From positions 31,407,608 to 31,471,607 of the forward strand of contig OU964925.1 in the NCBI GenBank assembly GCA_918807975.1: DNA of 64,000 nucleotides, given 5' to 3'. The stretch is from Aplidium turbinatum (lineage: Eukaryota; Chordata; Ascidiacea; Aplousobranchia; Polyclinidae). Below, piece by piece: positions 56,601 to 64,000 of the stretch (its first letter is position 1; each line of letters starts with the position of its first letter). The notes beneath the pieces are model-generated. The model had not been told where the DNA came from and made no database searches. It saw only the letters and a list, made by a program, of their open reading frames with translations. Both the position numbers and the translations under genes were made by a program.

Positions 56601-59544
56601 GTCATAAAATCATTTTAAAGAATTACTTGTTGGGTTATATAACATAACACATTATTTCGAATAACTACAAACTAACTTAATGGCAAAATATTTATAGCAT
56701 TCCACAAAAACAAGCAAAACAGTTTAACACATTTTGTGCAAATAAACAGCCCATCTGTACAGAGCTCATGAGTCCATTACGATACATTTCACCCAAGCTT
56801 CTCTGTCAACACTGTTATTGTAATTTTCTCCACATTGGTTGCATAGCCATGCTCTTCCATCTGCAGTAGCTGCTGAACCTCTTTTTCTTGTGATTGAATC
56901 TTGCTCTTCTTTTGAGGCTTCTAAGCAGTCCTATGCTCAATTGCTTTTTTTATGGCTTGTCCGTCAGTATCTCACACTTGAGGCGTTTTCTTCCTCCATT
57001 TCTTTTACCGGTTTTGACAGGAGCCTTGGGGAACGCACGCACCATTTCAGGGCTGTATGGCATTGAATTAACTCCGGGGCTTGTCAATGCGAGTCTTTTC
57101 CTACATAAACGAGAGGTTAAAGGTGTATTGACAGGTTCCTAATCGCTTGTGGCGGCCAACAGACCTTGCACCTCAGAAATTGAGCTTTCGTTCGAGGCTG
57201 GTGGCTCATCAGCAACGCCAATGCTCTGTGACATCACAGACGTTTGAACATGATCACATTGGTTAGTGGATTCATTTGGCAGATTATTTGCCTTATCTCT
57301 GATTAATGATTTCATCAGATGAAAATATAACGGGGTTGGTTGAATCACGTGATTCAACCAACCCCACCAAGATATCACAGAAAATAAGAGTAAACGCTAT
57401 TTTAGGCTACACTGAGTTTGAACTTGGCCGTCATTACTGATTTCTTAACACTTAGCTAACTGGCTACAAAAATAACTTCCACCTTCTCATCTGCACACTA
57501 TCTAACTAACACTAAACGAAAAATACAAACAACACTGAAATGTTACAAACAGCTATAAAATATGGGGGTACTCAAAAACGCCAACTAAACACCAACTTCG
57601 CAACTCGTGCGTTGCAGCAAACAAGTCATCTGATTCGGTTCAATGATTTTAGTCTCAGCGCAGTCGACCGTGATTCAACCAACTCCCGATTCAACCAACC
57701 CCACTCTAATGTGTGTTTTTATATGGCTCTCTATCCATCATATATGGGACGTCCTTCTGTGCAGGCACTCTCAACAATCTGCCAAGTACCAGTCCAACGC
57801 GATAAAGCGACAGTCGACCTAATTAGCTCCAAGTACCTCAGGTGGTGCTTTTGTGTGGTGTTACAATTTAGCATTCGTTCCAGCTTGGATATACGCGTTT
57901 GGTGGAATGGGACACAAGCTTGTACCTCAAGCTTCCTGCGAGAAGTTCCCGTTGAAAACGCACCATGGGTGGGAGGTTGTGAGAAGGATGCCGAGCCCGA
58001 AAATAAGTGCCACGGCTACAGCTATAAAAGGAGTGATATACGTGATTGGTAAGCTTAATTGCAAACAGTGTTGCTACAGCAACTCTGAGGAATTTACTCA
58101 AACAAGATCTTTTCAGGTCGATATCTCATCTCTTCACCATTGCAAGTTTAGCTACAACTCGCAATTTAAGTCACTTTAGATATTTCTCAAAATGTAGTCA
58201 TTCAGCGATTAAACTTAAAGATTGCGCTGTGGGCAAAAGTTTGCGCTGATAGAAACGTTTGCGGAGAAAACGTAGTGACAGAAAGTTAAAGGAGTCCTTT
58301 ATTTAAAGTATATAAAAGCTTGAGAACAAGAGAGGATCAGCTTTGTTTCAACTAGAAATGCACGGGAAGATAACGTTTTAAAGATAATCCCTAAAAGTTC
58401 CGCTCCTGCTGCTAGACCTACGATAACAACATCAATTATGATCGTATTGTCGCAAAATCATTTTTGCTGTATTTTGTTTGCTTACGTGCCAGCTGGTTCC
58501 CTATGCAGGTGGTTTCCCTCTTGACCACACCACGGTGGAGAAGTACATCATCGCTTCCAACAAGTGGCTGAAGATTCGACCGCTTAAGCTAAAGAGACAA
58601 TGCTTTGCCGCCTGTAGTGATGGTGACGTCATTTACGTTGGGGGAGGGTATGTTGATTAATTGATTGCTAGAAAACTCATTCCCGGATTGAGAAAGTTTC
58701 TTTTCAAGCTCATGCTTGGCAGTTTTGCATAATTCTTGAGGTTGACGCAGACCCAGTCGAGAATGTTCTTCCAACCAATTAACTCCAAAATTCATGTTTG
58801 GTTTGGTTGGCTGGTTTGGAATCTTTATCCTCGGACTGACAAAGCCTTGGTTATTCCTGGCACTTGTTCGCATACTTGTAGAGGCTCTTGACGCAGGGCT
58901 GGTTACCGAGATTGGCAGAGTGAAGTTTTCCGATTGTTGAAGTCTTGTTGCCGAGAAATTATTCCATTCATTAGGTGCCGCTGAATGATGTGTTCTTATA
59001 GATCTGTGTAGATTCACCGATAGCGTAGTCCGCCCAGATAACTCGGTTGGTTAGCGCGTGACGCGTGAATGAAGAAGCTTCAAAATGAAGCGGCGCTGGT
59101 TCGACTCTCGGGGTGTGCGCCTGAGCAACGCATTTCAGGACTGCTCTCCATTCAGCGGCACCTAGTGAATGGAATAATTCCCCATCAACAATACTTCAAC
59201 AATCGGAAACTTCGCTCTGTCAATCTCGGCAACCGGCCCTGCGTCAAGAGCTTCCACAAGTATGCGAAACTACCAGGAATAACCAATCCCTTTAAAAAGG
59301 GCTTTGTCAGTCCGAGGATTTAAGAAAAGATTCAAAACCAACCAACCAAACCAACCATTCGTATGAACTCGCAGTGACTTTCAGTTGCATCCATGAAGAT
59401 GACAATCTTGTCTCAATTGTTTACAGCGATGAACTCCCTCTTGAAACGTACGACACTTCCCAGGGCCGGTCAGCAGCTTGGGAGGTGCAAATAGGGCAAC
59501 TCAAGGGGATCAGACACAACAGCTTGGTATGGCTCAAGCAGTGA
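53646..59544 (+). CDS. Kelch-repeat protein 2, seven exons, 305 residues
   Basis: Hand-assembled exons: 53646-53715, 54425-54513, 55068-55260, 55608-55751, 57884-58048, 58509-58647, 59427-59544 (918 nt). Phases are 1,0,1,1,1,2 and all splice ends are GT-AG. The ATG directly follows an in-frame TAG, which fixes the start; the stop is TGA at 59542. The N-terminus is MGSIEIDWEKSALDQATSEA. Five kelch-type double-glycine motifs occur at about residues 73 (VYVTGGARS), 123 (VVYGGRGS), 171 (YAFGGMGH), 221 (YVIGGFPL) and 265 (YVGGGDEL), each with Trp or Leu-Pro residues downstream (HWERLPPL, EDWWLMA, GWEVVRRMPS, NKWLKIRPL). A beta-propeller is expected. There is no BTB/BACK domain. Exons 2 (89 nt) and 3 (193 nt) match the lengths and phases of kelch gene 1, marking a paralogue. 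An AATAAA at 60033 could be the poly(A) signal. Confidence 0.85.
54122..54260 (-). mobile_element. SINE family 1 body fragment
   Basis: The minus strand has CACTTTGTCAAACTCGGTGATCGG-type body and a TCTCAGTCCGAGGATGAA end. It lies in intron 1 of kelch gene 2. Confidence 0.6.
54652..54917 (+). mobile_element. SINE family 2 with a 28-bp perfect palindrome
   Basis: It is nearly the same as 45341-45600 over the head (GCGTAGCCGAGTGGTGAGAA, GGGTTCGACACC), body and AAATAAAAGCATGATTATTA tail. It differs by a perfect palindrome around ATGTCACTATAGTGACAT near 54793-54820, where the other copy reads CACTTCGCTGC. It lies in intron 2 of kelch gene 2. Confidence 0.85.
55796..55935 (+). repeat. Solo piece of the fold-back's inner unit
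   Basis: The sequence matches 50660-50805 (CTGATTGTCCTGCTTTGG, GTCGCTTCTACCTTTT, GATGGTCAGAAATAAAAAC). A much weaker relative lies near 7795-7925. It is in intron 4 of kelch gene 2. Confidence 0.7.
55964..57706 (-). mobile_element. pogo-type DNA transposon remnant, TIR GAGTGGGGTTGGTTGAATC
   Basis: Ends GAGTGGGGTTGGTTGAATC and GATTCAACCAACCCCACTC are inverted, and further copies of GGGGTTGGTTGAATCA lie inside (56565-56600, 57330-57365). On the minus strand the reading SPEMVRAFPKAPVKTGKR, KRLKCEILTDKP and then AWLCNQCGENYNNSVDREAW resembles the C-terminus of pogo/Tigger/jerky-type transposases (PEDIRPLPKA..., ILTDTPEK, Cys-x2-Cys). The DNA-binding and catalytic parts are missing, and stops are present. 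It contains a Mutator-like MITE. It lies in intron 4 of kelch gene 2. Confidence 0.7.
56030..56428. mobile_element. Mutator-like MITE copy 3, 9-bp TSD
   Basis: A 399-bp element with ends GATAGCCACTTTAACAAG and CTTGTTAAAGTGGCTACC is flanked by an exact 9-bp duplication TACAGATCA (56021-56029 and 56429-56437). The interior has the best tRNA-like segment of the family: TTGGCTTAGGGGTTAGGG (A-box region) and a perfect B-box GGTTCGATTCC. It is inserted in the pogo-type element. Confidence 0.92.
58675..58990 (-). mobile_element. SINE family 1 pieces, minus strand
   Basis: A tail fragment (58675-58760) is followed by a longer body and tail (58815-58985: AATAATTTCTCGGCAACAAG, CTTCACTCTGCCAATCTCGG, GGCTTTGTCAGTCCGAGG). 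Both lie in intron 6 of kelch gene 2, next to a plus-strand copy. Confidence 0.7.
59036..59350 (+). mobile_element. SINE family 1, complete, plus strand
   Basis: The head (CAGATAACTCGGTTGGTTAG, GGTTCGACTCTCGGGGTG), body (GAGCAACGCATTTCAGG) and tail (GGCTTTGTCAGTCCGAGG, then AACCAACCAAACCAACC) are intact. The copy ends 77 bp before the last exon of kelch gene 2. Together with 58815-58985 it forms an inverted pair in one intron. Confidence 0.82.
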
Positions 59545-61431
59545 TTATGGAGGATTTGTTCAATTGTCTCACACGCGGAAGCGCGCGCTGCAAAGCCTAC
59601 CTGGGATCTTCATTGACTACGTTCTTTTTCATTTAGAGCTGTTGTTGTTATTGATAAAATCTTATACTTTTTATGGTTTGAAGATGCTTTGCAATCATCA
59701 GCCTAGCTATGCTCGAGAACTGTTCAAAAGATTTTAAATCATTTGTGGCTGCATAAATCTGTTTTGCTGAAAGTTTAATTCTTCTACGTTTTTAAAAATG
59801 ATTTTAAAAGTTAATTTTTAAAAAGTTATCAAAACGACTGAAAACAAACAGATACTCCTTTCAAGCAGTCATTCTTTGCAAACACTTCATGTGAATGCTA
59901 TCTCATGGTATTAGGGGACGTATCATGGATTTAGCACCTTGGTACGGAAACAAGAAGCAGGTCTGCAAAACTTTTTATTTTTGATCCGCTTTTGTGCTTG
60001 TTTTATTTCATTTGCTTGCCTTGTTTTGAAACAATAAATTTAACTATCGCTGCATTGTTTGGTATGAAACCTAAACTAGCAGCTTTGTGGCAAGGGAACC
60101 TAATGCGATCTCACTTTGCCATCCATAGAGAATTAAGATGGAACATAACTTCTAGTAGTCTCAATTCTGTCACGTCAGGCCAACCCAGATTTCAACCAGA
60201 GATCTTCGGTTCCAGTCAAACAGATCATCATTGAAACATTTTCTTTTGTATTTATTCAACGCAAATTGAAATCAAACTGTCAAGAATCATTCATGCGTCT
60301 TCCCCACTTGTTTTCGAAGTCTCTGTTGCACTGAACTAGTAAAAAAATCTAACTCTTTGCTCTGCACCACAACATTTTTCAATTTTAAATTTTAATTGGT
60401 AGCAAAGAAAATCGACAAAAATATCTTAAAATGGAATAAAACAGGTCACACAAGTTTCAAGACGCAGTTAAAAATGTGACAACAAAATAAAAAGTTGTGG
60501 ACATTAAAAATACAGCAAGTTTCGGTCATTCAATTTGACAAACATCTTTAAAAAAGACGAGATCAAGCGAAGTGGTGGTTGAGCTCTCTGTGCAGAAGAA
60601 TGAGCTTTGTGCATTCATCAGAACATGCCGAAAAGAATATACTACTGTATACCGGTCCGTATATATTGTATTTATAATACACTGTTCAACAATGTTATTT
60701 CTACCACAAACTGAAACTGCACACAGTCAACATTTAAGGATTTAAGTGCGGTAGTATTAAGGTTTGGTAGTTATTGTATTTGTAACCAGCAAAGCAAAGA
60801 GATGGAGTCCGGCCAAACGACTTCGCATGGTTTGGTGCCGGGAAAGACAATACTGTAATTCGACCACCCCAATACACGAGGCAACAATCACTCGCAAGCA
60901 AATGCAAATATCATATCGTAACTTCCACTTGCCGACAGTATATTATTACTAGTAATTATATAAATCATATTATTATTTGCCATACAGTTATTGCACTTCA
61001 TAGGCGGCCTAAATGGTGCGTACATTTAATGTACTTCATCATGGTACCAGATGTTTTCCGTTGTGGGCCTCATCTGGCTCAGGAGGCGTAAGATGCCCAC
61101 CTCTATTTTAAAGCAAAGGAAATAACATTTAGGTCCACAACAATACTCCCAACAAGATTACACAATGTCATGAAATACTCTGTTACAATAATCAAACGCG
61201 TAGTAAGTGCTGCAGAGTGTCGAGAACACAAGGCAATAATTATGGCAAAAGTTTTTTTTGTCAGTTCACTTTCACGAGACTAGAGGTTTCCCAAATCTTA
61301 GCTATTCTGAGACGTTGAGAAATGATTGGTGTAAAAATTCTTTCGCGACGCAAAATAATTTGAAGAACACGATTCGGTTCATTCCATCACAATGTAGAAA
61401 CAAAACTTAGTCATAAACAGAATCACAGTTT
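59545..61431. other. Convergent intergenic region
   Basis: This lies between the stop of kelch gene 2 (plus) and the end of the receptor gene (minus). Apart from a possible poly(A) signal AATAAA at 60033-60038, nothing is recognised; open frames at 59992-60234 and 60764-60952 have no support. Confidence 0.4.
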
Positions 61432-61531
61432 CATTGGTAGGTACAGTAGCTCTTCACAAATAAAAGATTCAGGTTTTTTAGAGTGATGCTTGCTCGGTTA
61501 TCAGGTCCCTTTTTTGTAAACATCTTTAGCG

Positions 61532-63418
61532 TCACCTTGTGACTGTTTTTCTTGAGGAATGCTTCTCTCGATTTCTAAAATGCAAAAATTTTGATGAAAA
61601 ACCTAATTCTTGAAACATAAAAAGTATCGAAATGGCAGAAAATCGCACTGGAATTAATTCTTTGTATCATAGCAAAAAATGAAAGATCTGGAACAGACCA
61701 AGCACTGATCGCGAGGCTGAGTGTTCAATTCTCTACGAAGGTTAGTTCCGATGCGTTGACAATCAACTATCAAGGTTATTATGACGTCACACATGGCTGT
61801 CAATCATCAACGCATCGGGATATAGACGCGATGTTGGATGGCTATGACAAACTTACCTGAATCGAAGGGCTTCAAAAATTTTATTTTCTTCCCATTTTTG
61901 TTCAACTCCAGCGCTCCACATTTTGAAGTAAGTTGCGGTGTGAATGTGGCCTCTGCAACGTTGTTTAAATGTTTAGACAACCTTAGTAGAAAGATTTATC
62001 TTTGGACATCATAACTATTTCCTGGCGTGTTCAGTCCGCACGAGCGATCACACTCCAGTGACGACAACACTCGTCTGCTATTCAAGTATATTCACTATTC
62101 AGGCTATGTTTAGGTACCTACGTCGCTGCAGGCTTCAATGTAGCAACATGATGTGGGTTCTCTTCATCTCCCTGTCATGTACTTGATGGTCAGAAATAAA
62201 ATGAAAGTGAAAATTGATGACGACTCAATTCAATGGTTCCTCCACACCTGCCCAAACATCTAGATCACGTCGCTACCACTGCCCAAGGGTGGTAAAAGGA
62301 AGAGCCCTTCGACCCCTGGAGTGGCGAAGAAGAAGAGCAAGAGCAAGAGGAAGCATATACATTCATAAACTCTGGCCACTGGTGGCCGTAGACAACAGTT
62401 GCTCGTGGCAACCATTGTTACGTACCTGATTGTGATTGGTCGTTGTTCGTATCAGACGGCCTCCCGATCTGAGAAATGCTTACTCTGCTGGAAAGTAAAA
62501 ACAGTTATCCCTAAGCTGCTTATGAACAACCAAGTCATAAATCTAGTGCTATATAAGCCAATGGAAGAACAAGTATATTTTCATTAATTATTTTGATAGC
62601 CCACGTCTTTGATTTACAGCGTTTGTGTTTGTGTAAACAATTGCGGAATTTAACACAAAGCGCCATTATGACACAAAACAAAGCCTACTATTTTTTCCAA
62701 GTTAATGGGTCAAACAAGGAAAGAAAAACTTAGTCTACTCAAAAATAGTTTAAAACAGCAAAGTTTTGATTTCCAAAGGAACGGAAAACCAATGAATCAG
62801 AAAATAATACTTTTACATGGCAGCACAATAACTACGGTAGCAAAAAGACCAAGACTGTGTAGCTTATTGTTGGCGAATTTGCGAAAAAATGTGTAATGAA
62901 TGTTATTGAAACTATATGTCCAAATAAAATCAAATATCAGTCTTTCAGCAAGAACCGTTACCCGACGAATAGCAAAGATGTCTGACAGCATAAAATCTAG
63001 CAAAAAAAAATCTTGAAGATCTACGTAATGTATGGATAAGAGCATAGACATGACTGATACACTCAGCTGGCAGTATAGGCTATCTATGCGTATGGTAAAC
63101 AATGATTTTGATGTTGTTAAAGAATTCGGAGCCGATATTCCGAAGGTATTACTTCAATGCCTTAAAGTCATGAGTTTGATATCAAAACTGGTATTAGTAA
63201 GAAACGGTCCGCCAAGACCATGTAAAGTTTGGTTTTGGAAAAAGTTTGGAAAAAGGTTGCCGACCCCTGCTCTAAACTCACCTGGTTACAGCCGGTGACA
63301 TCACTGAACGTGGAGTGTTTTCTTCTGGCTTAAATATTATGACGTAGCATCGGTAGCCGAACAAGCAAGCCAGGACCGTTATGGCGCTGAGGCTCACACA
63401 TACAGCCAAGGTTGCCAC
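61532..63418 (-). CDS. Metabotropic-glutamate-receptor-like class C GPCR, 3' exons
   Basis: The firm part is exon 63418-63282 (137 nt; acceptor ATTCAG, donor GTGAGT). It begins VATLAVCVSLSAITVLACLF and continues GYRCYVIIFKPEENTPRSVM. This is the seventh transmembrane helix and the start of the tail in metabotropic glutamate receptors, whose consensus is roughly CVSLSAS-LGCLFAPKVYIILF-PEKN. The usual APK/MPK is replaced by GYR, so the receptor is divergent. Two further minus-strand exons keep the frame: 61952-61857 and 61574-61532, ending with a stop at 61532 and giving a tail of about 47 residues; these are less certain because another frame is also open across them. The ligand-binding domain and helices 1-6 must lie beyond 64000. 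It would act at the plasma membrane through G proteins. Confidence 0.7.
62190..62370 (+). mobile_element. LINE 3'-end fragment
   Basis: The plus strand reads DDSIQWFLHTCPNI and a stop, then the shared 3' region (CACTGCCCAAGGGTGGTAAA, CGACCCCTGGAGTGGCG). The same order occurs on the minus strand at 23955-24095. It is intronic in the receptor gene model. Confidence 0.7.
62690..63269 (+). mobile_element. Decayed hAT (ZBED-type) transposase and right terminus
   Basis: The plus strand has TRKEKLSLLKNSLKQQS at 62710-62760, then a VTRRIAKMSDSIKSS-like block near 62950-63000 and DKSIDMTDTLSWQYRLSMRM near 63032-63095, in different frames. These match the order seen in ZBED/GTF2IRD2-like hAT transposases. 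The right end GGTTGCCGACCCCTG is a hAT terminus. It stops six bases from the splice donor of the receptor exon (63276). The left end was not found. Confidence 0.65.
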
Positions 63419-63809
63419 CTGAATATTAAATCAAACGTTACTCTGTTGTGTGTGTTTAAATTTTTATCCTAGAGGTTTTAAACATAAAACAAACCCTTTC
63501 ATTTAGCCTCTATCCTCCTAGCGCCAGTTTAAATTGACGGACTAAAAGAAGAGTTCCAAGCATGCTGATGCAACATTCATTACTTTCAAGTTGCACCTAT
63601 CCAAAGCAACCTTCAAGAAATGAACCACAACCTGGGATACAGGAGATATGGGTTATTGTTAATTCAAAGATCAAATTTTCAACAAATTTGCTTCATCTGA
63701 AAAAGTACAATAAACATTGTTCAGAATGTGAAACAAAGCATCGTCTCATTTATCAAAGCAGATTTGTGTGCAACAAATCACATAAACAAAACAAACAACA
63801 GTCCTATGT
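63300..63809. other. Receptor exon flank, otherwise unrecognised
   Basis: Besides the exon 63282-63418 I see no second receptor exon before the Penelope-type repeat at the edge. Confidence 0.35.
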
Positions 63810-64000
63810 GTTATTAAATACTACAAAAACTGCTCAATGCCAAGCAAAAGGCCAAGCAGAGCGAATTAAAATTCAGTTGCTATTTTCTAAAAATCTCTAC
63901 AGCCTGTTTAATCGTTTTACTGGGGATCATGACCAGGCACTTATTCAAATAAACTCCATTTTAATAAGAAAACAGAAACTTGATGTAGACAAAAAAGTAT
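63810..64000 (-). mobile_element. Penelope-like tail fragment at window edge
   Basis: The plus-strand text ATGCCAAGCA..GCAGAG, then ACAGCCTGTTTAATCGTTTT and CTTATTCAAATA, parallels 12055-12190. On the minus strand it keeps AAACAGGCTGTAGAG but has lost CTGATGA (reads TCATGAT). It runs off the edge of the window. Confidence 0.45.

Noticed and set aside
59992-60234. Open frame of 80 codons after kelch gene 2.
   Set aside because: It has no motif or splice context, and the possible poly(A) signal of kelch gene 2 lies inside it.

Overview
The window is animal nuclear DNA: split genes with GT-AG introns, low gene density and a very heavy load of mobile elements. A metabotropic-glutamate-receptor-type exon, small kelch proteins, Penelope-like elements, several tRNA-derived SINE families and many hAT, Mutator-like and Tc1/pogo remnants point to an invertebrate. 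An ascidian-like deuterostome is my best guess, with low confidence. No operon, CRISPR array, organellar or bacterial feature was seen.

Host genes were assembled by hand from splice sites and phase agreement. (1) Minus strand, 14704 to 3718: a seven-exon gene for a 424-residue type I membrane protein with signal peptide, unrecognised ectodomain, Thr/Ser-rich mucin stalk, one transmembrane helix and a short tail. (2) Plus strand, 31851 to 38766: an eight-exon, 334-residue kelch-repeat protein. (3) Plus strand, 53646 to 59544: a seven-exon, 305-residue kelch paralogue whose exons 2 and 3 have the same lengths and phases as those of gene 2. (4) Minus strand, 63418 to about 61532: the last exons of a class C GPCR of the metabotropic glutamate type, whose earlier exons lie beyond the right edge. 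(5) Minus strand, 564-874: one acidic exon of an unknown gene.

The rest is layered transposon debris. At 3.7-14.7 kb the first gene's introns hold a solo LTR, a nested hAT element and small repeats. At 14.9-31 kb lie a LINE, a Tc1 fold-back, a second solo LTR, Penelope-like pieces, hAT remnants, SINEs and two Mutator-like MITEs. At 31.8-38.8 kb kelch gene 1 carries two Penelope fold-backs in one intron and, in another, a 176-bp copy of its own 3' end. At 39-49 kb a LINE is split by two hAT elements that themselves hold SINEs. At 49.5-52.2 kb there is a 2.7-kb nested palindrome built of 30-bp minisatellites and SINEs with an 8-bp target duplication. At 53.6-59.5 kb kelch gene 2 carries SINEs and a pogo-type element with a MITE inside it.

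Three things look most worth following: Penelope-like remnants that recur as inverted pairs with hammerhead-ribozyme-like cores at their tails; a Mutator-like MITE family with 9-bp target duplications that carries a tRNA-like pol III promoter region; and the kelch 3'-end copy flanked by a 9-bp direct repeat.
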